This document shows positions 16,390-17,500 of a stretch of 17,500 bases of DNA, piece after piece. The DNA lies in assembly GCA_009663005.1 (NCBI GenBank), contig CM018893.1, positions 13,808,652 through 13,826,151 on the forward strand, given 5' to 3'. The position numbers and the translations under genes were made by a program. Numbering within the stretch: position 1 is the first letter of the stretch; every line of letters starts with the position of its first letter. Source of the DNA: Actinidia chinensis. Lineage: Eukaryota; Streptophyta; Magnoliopsida; Ericales; Actinidiaceae. A model generated the notes under the pieces. It ran no database searches. It was not told where the DNA came from and worked only from the letters and a program-made list of their open reading frames with translations.

Positions 16390-17500
16390 GTCTTCTCATT
16401 ATCCACGAACTCCTTAAATATGTCCATCGCGGACCAACTGCTCTAAAGAAAGCCTTAAGAGCGCTTGCAGTTCTCTATCTTGTGGCCCTTTCTCGCCGGG
16501 GTAATGACACCTCCAAACCTGTTTCGTCTTTTTTGGGTCGCTACCCATCGGTTTTCCGTTTCTTGAAATTGGTTTGTCTCTATTCTAAGCCAGGTTGTTT
16601 GTAAATCGGTTTCCTTAAAGACCACATTAATCCCCTGCTGCTTGCCCTTGTTTCGTATGGACTAGACCCGTCCTGCTTCCTCCTCTACCCGAAAGCCCTC
16701 TCCTCTCCCCGCCGAACTTTGCCTTCCGTTTCTCGGACTCCCTGACGTCATCCTCCAATCGTGCTAACTCTCGACCCGGGACATGAGTCCTTGAGGCGTC
16801 AGAGGATCCAACGTCAGGTTTTCCTATAATCTGTTCCCCGGATAATCCGAGAAGCTTGTAGCTTTCCACGGCCATCTCCTCGGAGCAATCTTTTATTTCA
16901 TTGTAGGTTTCCCAGTATCCTTACTGTACTTCTGATTGACGTCGTTTTTGACTTTCTTCAATGTCAGCAACGAGCTAACTGCCTTTGGTGCCTTGGTATT
17001 TATGACAACCGAGCTACAACGACTCGGTGAGCTGATAAAAGTTTTTTTATTGGGACCCCGGCGGTAGTCTGTCGAACCACTTTCAACCCCCAAGTTCTCC
17101 TAACTGGACGGGAATCTCTACCATGAGGGCATCCATATGATCCACACATGAGCCCATTCATCTGCTGACGTGGCTTCAATAGAGACCGAGGATCTGACTT
17201 CCCTTCATACCATTGAACCTGGGCGGTACGAATTTCTTGGGGGGATCCCTGTCCCCTCTATCTGCCCGAGAGAACGGGCTCTGGAACCCATAATTTATTC
17301 CCTTTCGTACTAACGCCAACTGGATGAGCCGCACATCCAACTGGCAAGGCACTCATTGCTACACTGGCCTCCCTTCGGCTGTTGATCTTTTTTGTCTTAA
17401 GTCCACCATTGACTTCCTCTTTGCATTGAGAGCGTCTGTATGTCTTCACATCTTCCGCGACCGATGCGGGGAGACTTCTGCTTGCTCGACCCTCGGTCCT
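16390..17500 (-). pseudogene. Outer element gag, partial at the window edge
   Basis: Minus-strand reading shows PPKKFVPPRFNGM followed by a KSDPRS block (about 17240-17190), then INTKAPKAVSSLLTLKKVKN (about 17005-16945) and NEIKDCSEEMAVESYKLLGL (about 16900-16845), with ARLEDDVRESEKRKAKFGGE downstream (about 16770-16715). These are conserved parts of Tat capsid. A distal segment with CHY, GHKIENC and KAFLEQLVRDGH (about 16515-16405) looks like the gag C-terminal zinc-binding knuckle, out of frame in places. The N-terminus lies beyond 17500. Confidence 0.82.

Larger units (their letters stand above)
1..17500 (-). mobile_element. Outer Ty3/gypsy LTR retrotransposon, Tat/Ogre-like lineage, partial
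   Basis: From right to left the minus strand encodes gag, aspartic protease, RT, RNase H, a second RNase H and integrase, ending at a stop at 5514-5516. Past that lie a tandem-repeat array and a plus-strand antisense gene. Two RNase H domains, tandem repeats after pol and an antisense ORF together are, from established knowledge, hallmarks of the plant Tat lineage (Ogre, Retand, Grande relatives). The gag N-terminus and 5' LTR lie beyond 17500. No 3' LTR was recognised, so it presumably lies left of position 1. The element is split by the inner element at 7793-14431. The gag-pol part is secure. Assigning 1-5513 to the same element is inference from layout. Confidence 0.8.

Noticed and set aside
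16122..16604. Plus-strand ORF of 160 codons
   Set aside because: The opposite strand encodes the gag C-terminus with readable knuckle and KAFLEQLVRDGH motifs. The plus frame shows no recognisable domain.

Overview
This window is plant nuclear DNA made almost entirely of LTR retrotransposons. It holds no convincing host gene, rRNA, tRNA or bacterial-type operon. All recognisable polymerase coding is on the minus strand. It belongs to two Ty3/gypsy (Metaviridae) elements, one inserted inside the other. The lineage features (tRNA-iMet-type primer site, Tat-type polyprotein with a second RNase H, plant-like introns) indicate a flowering plant, probably a dicot. The species cannot be told from the sequence.

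OUTER ELEMENT (Tat/Ogre/Retand-like, minus strand, partial). Read right to left: gag (17500 to about 16390), protease (about 16130-15880), protease-RT linker and reverse transcriptase (15880-14720), and the start of RNase H down to 14437. The coding is then interrupted by the inner element. It resumes at 7787 with the rest of RNase H, then a second 'archaeal-type' RNase H (about 7300-6870) and integrase, ending at a stop at 5514-5516. About 90 bp past the stop comes a tandem array of about 7 copies of a roughly 160-bp monomer (4244-5421), then a non-coding stretch. On the opposite (plus) strand a degraded, apparently spliced antisense gene occupies about 291-2950. This order (gag-pol, tandem repeats, antisense ORF) is the known layout of Tat-lineage elements. 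Both outer LTRs and the gag N-terminus lie outside the window or are not recognised.

INNER ELEMENT (7793-14431, minus strand, complete in outline). It has two LTRs of about 730 bp with TG...CA ends, a CCGCG target-site duplication, a tRNA-iMet-type primer-binding site, a polypurine tract, gag with a CCHC knuckle, protease, RT (intact YFDD), RNase H and integrase. The pol reading frame appears to run through the polypurine tract into the 3' LTR. The LTR start TGATGAGGA and this overlap recall CRM-type chromoviruses, but that lineage call is tentative. Taking the insert out at the duplicated CCGCG rejoins the RNase H reading frame of the outer element to within one base, so the nesting is secure.

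Both elements carry frequent one-base frameshifts, at what looks like similar density in the older and the younger copy, while catalytic motifs remain readable between breaks. This suggests either decay after both had inserted or uncorrected long-read indel errors. For that reason the coding features are listed as pseudogenes by domain, and their edges are approximate.
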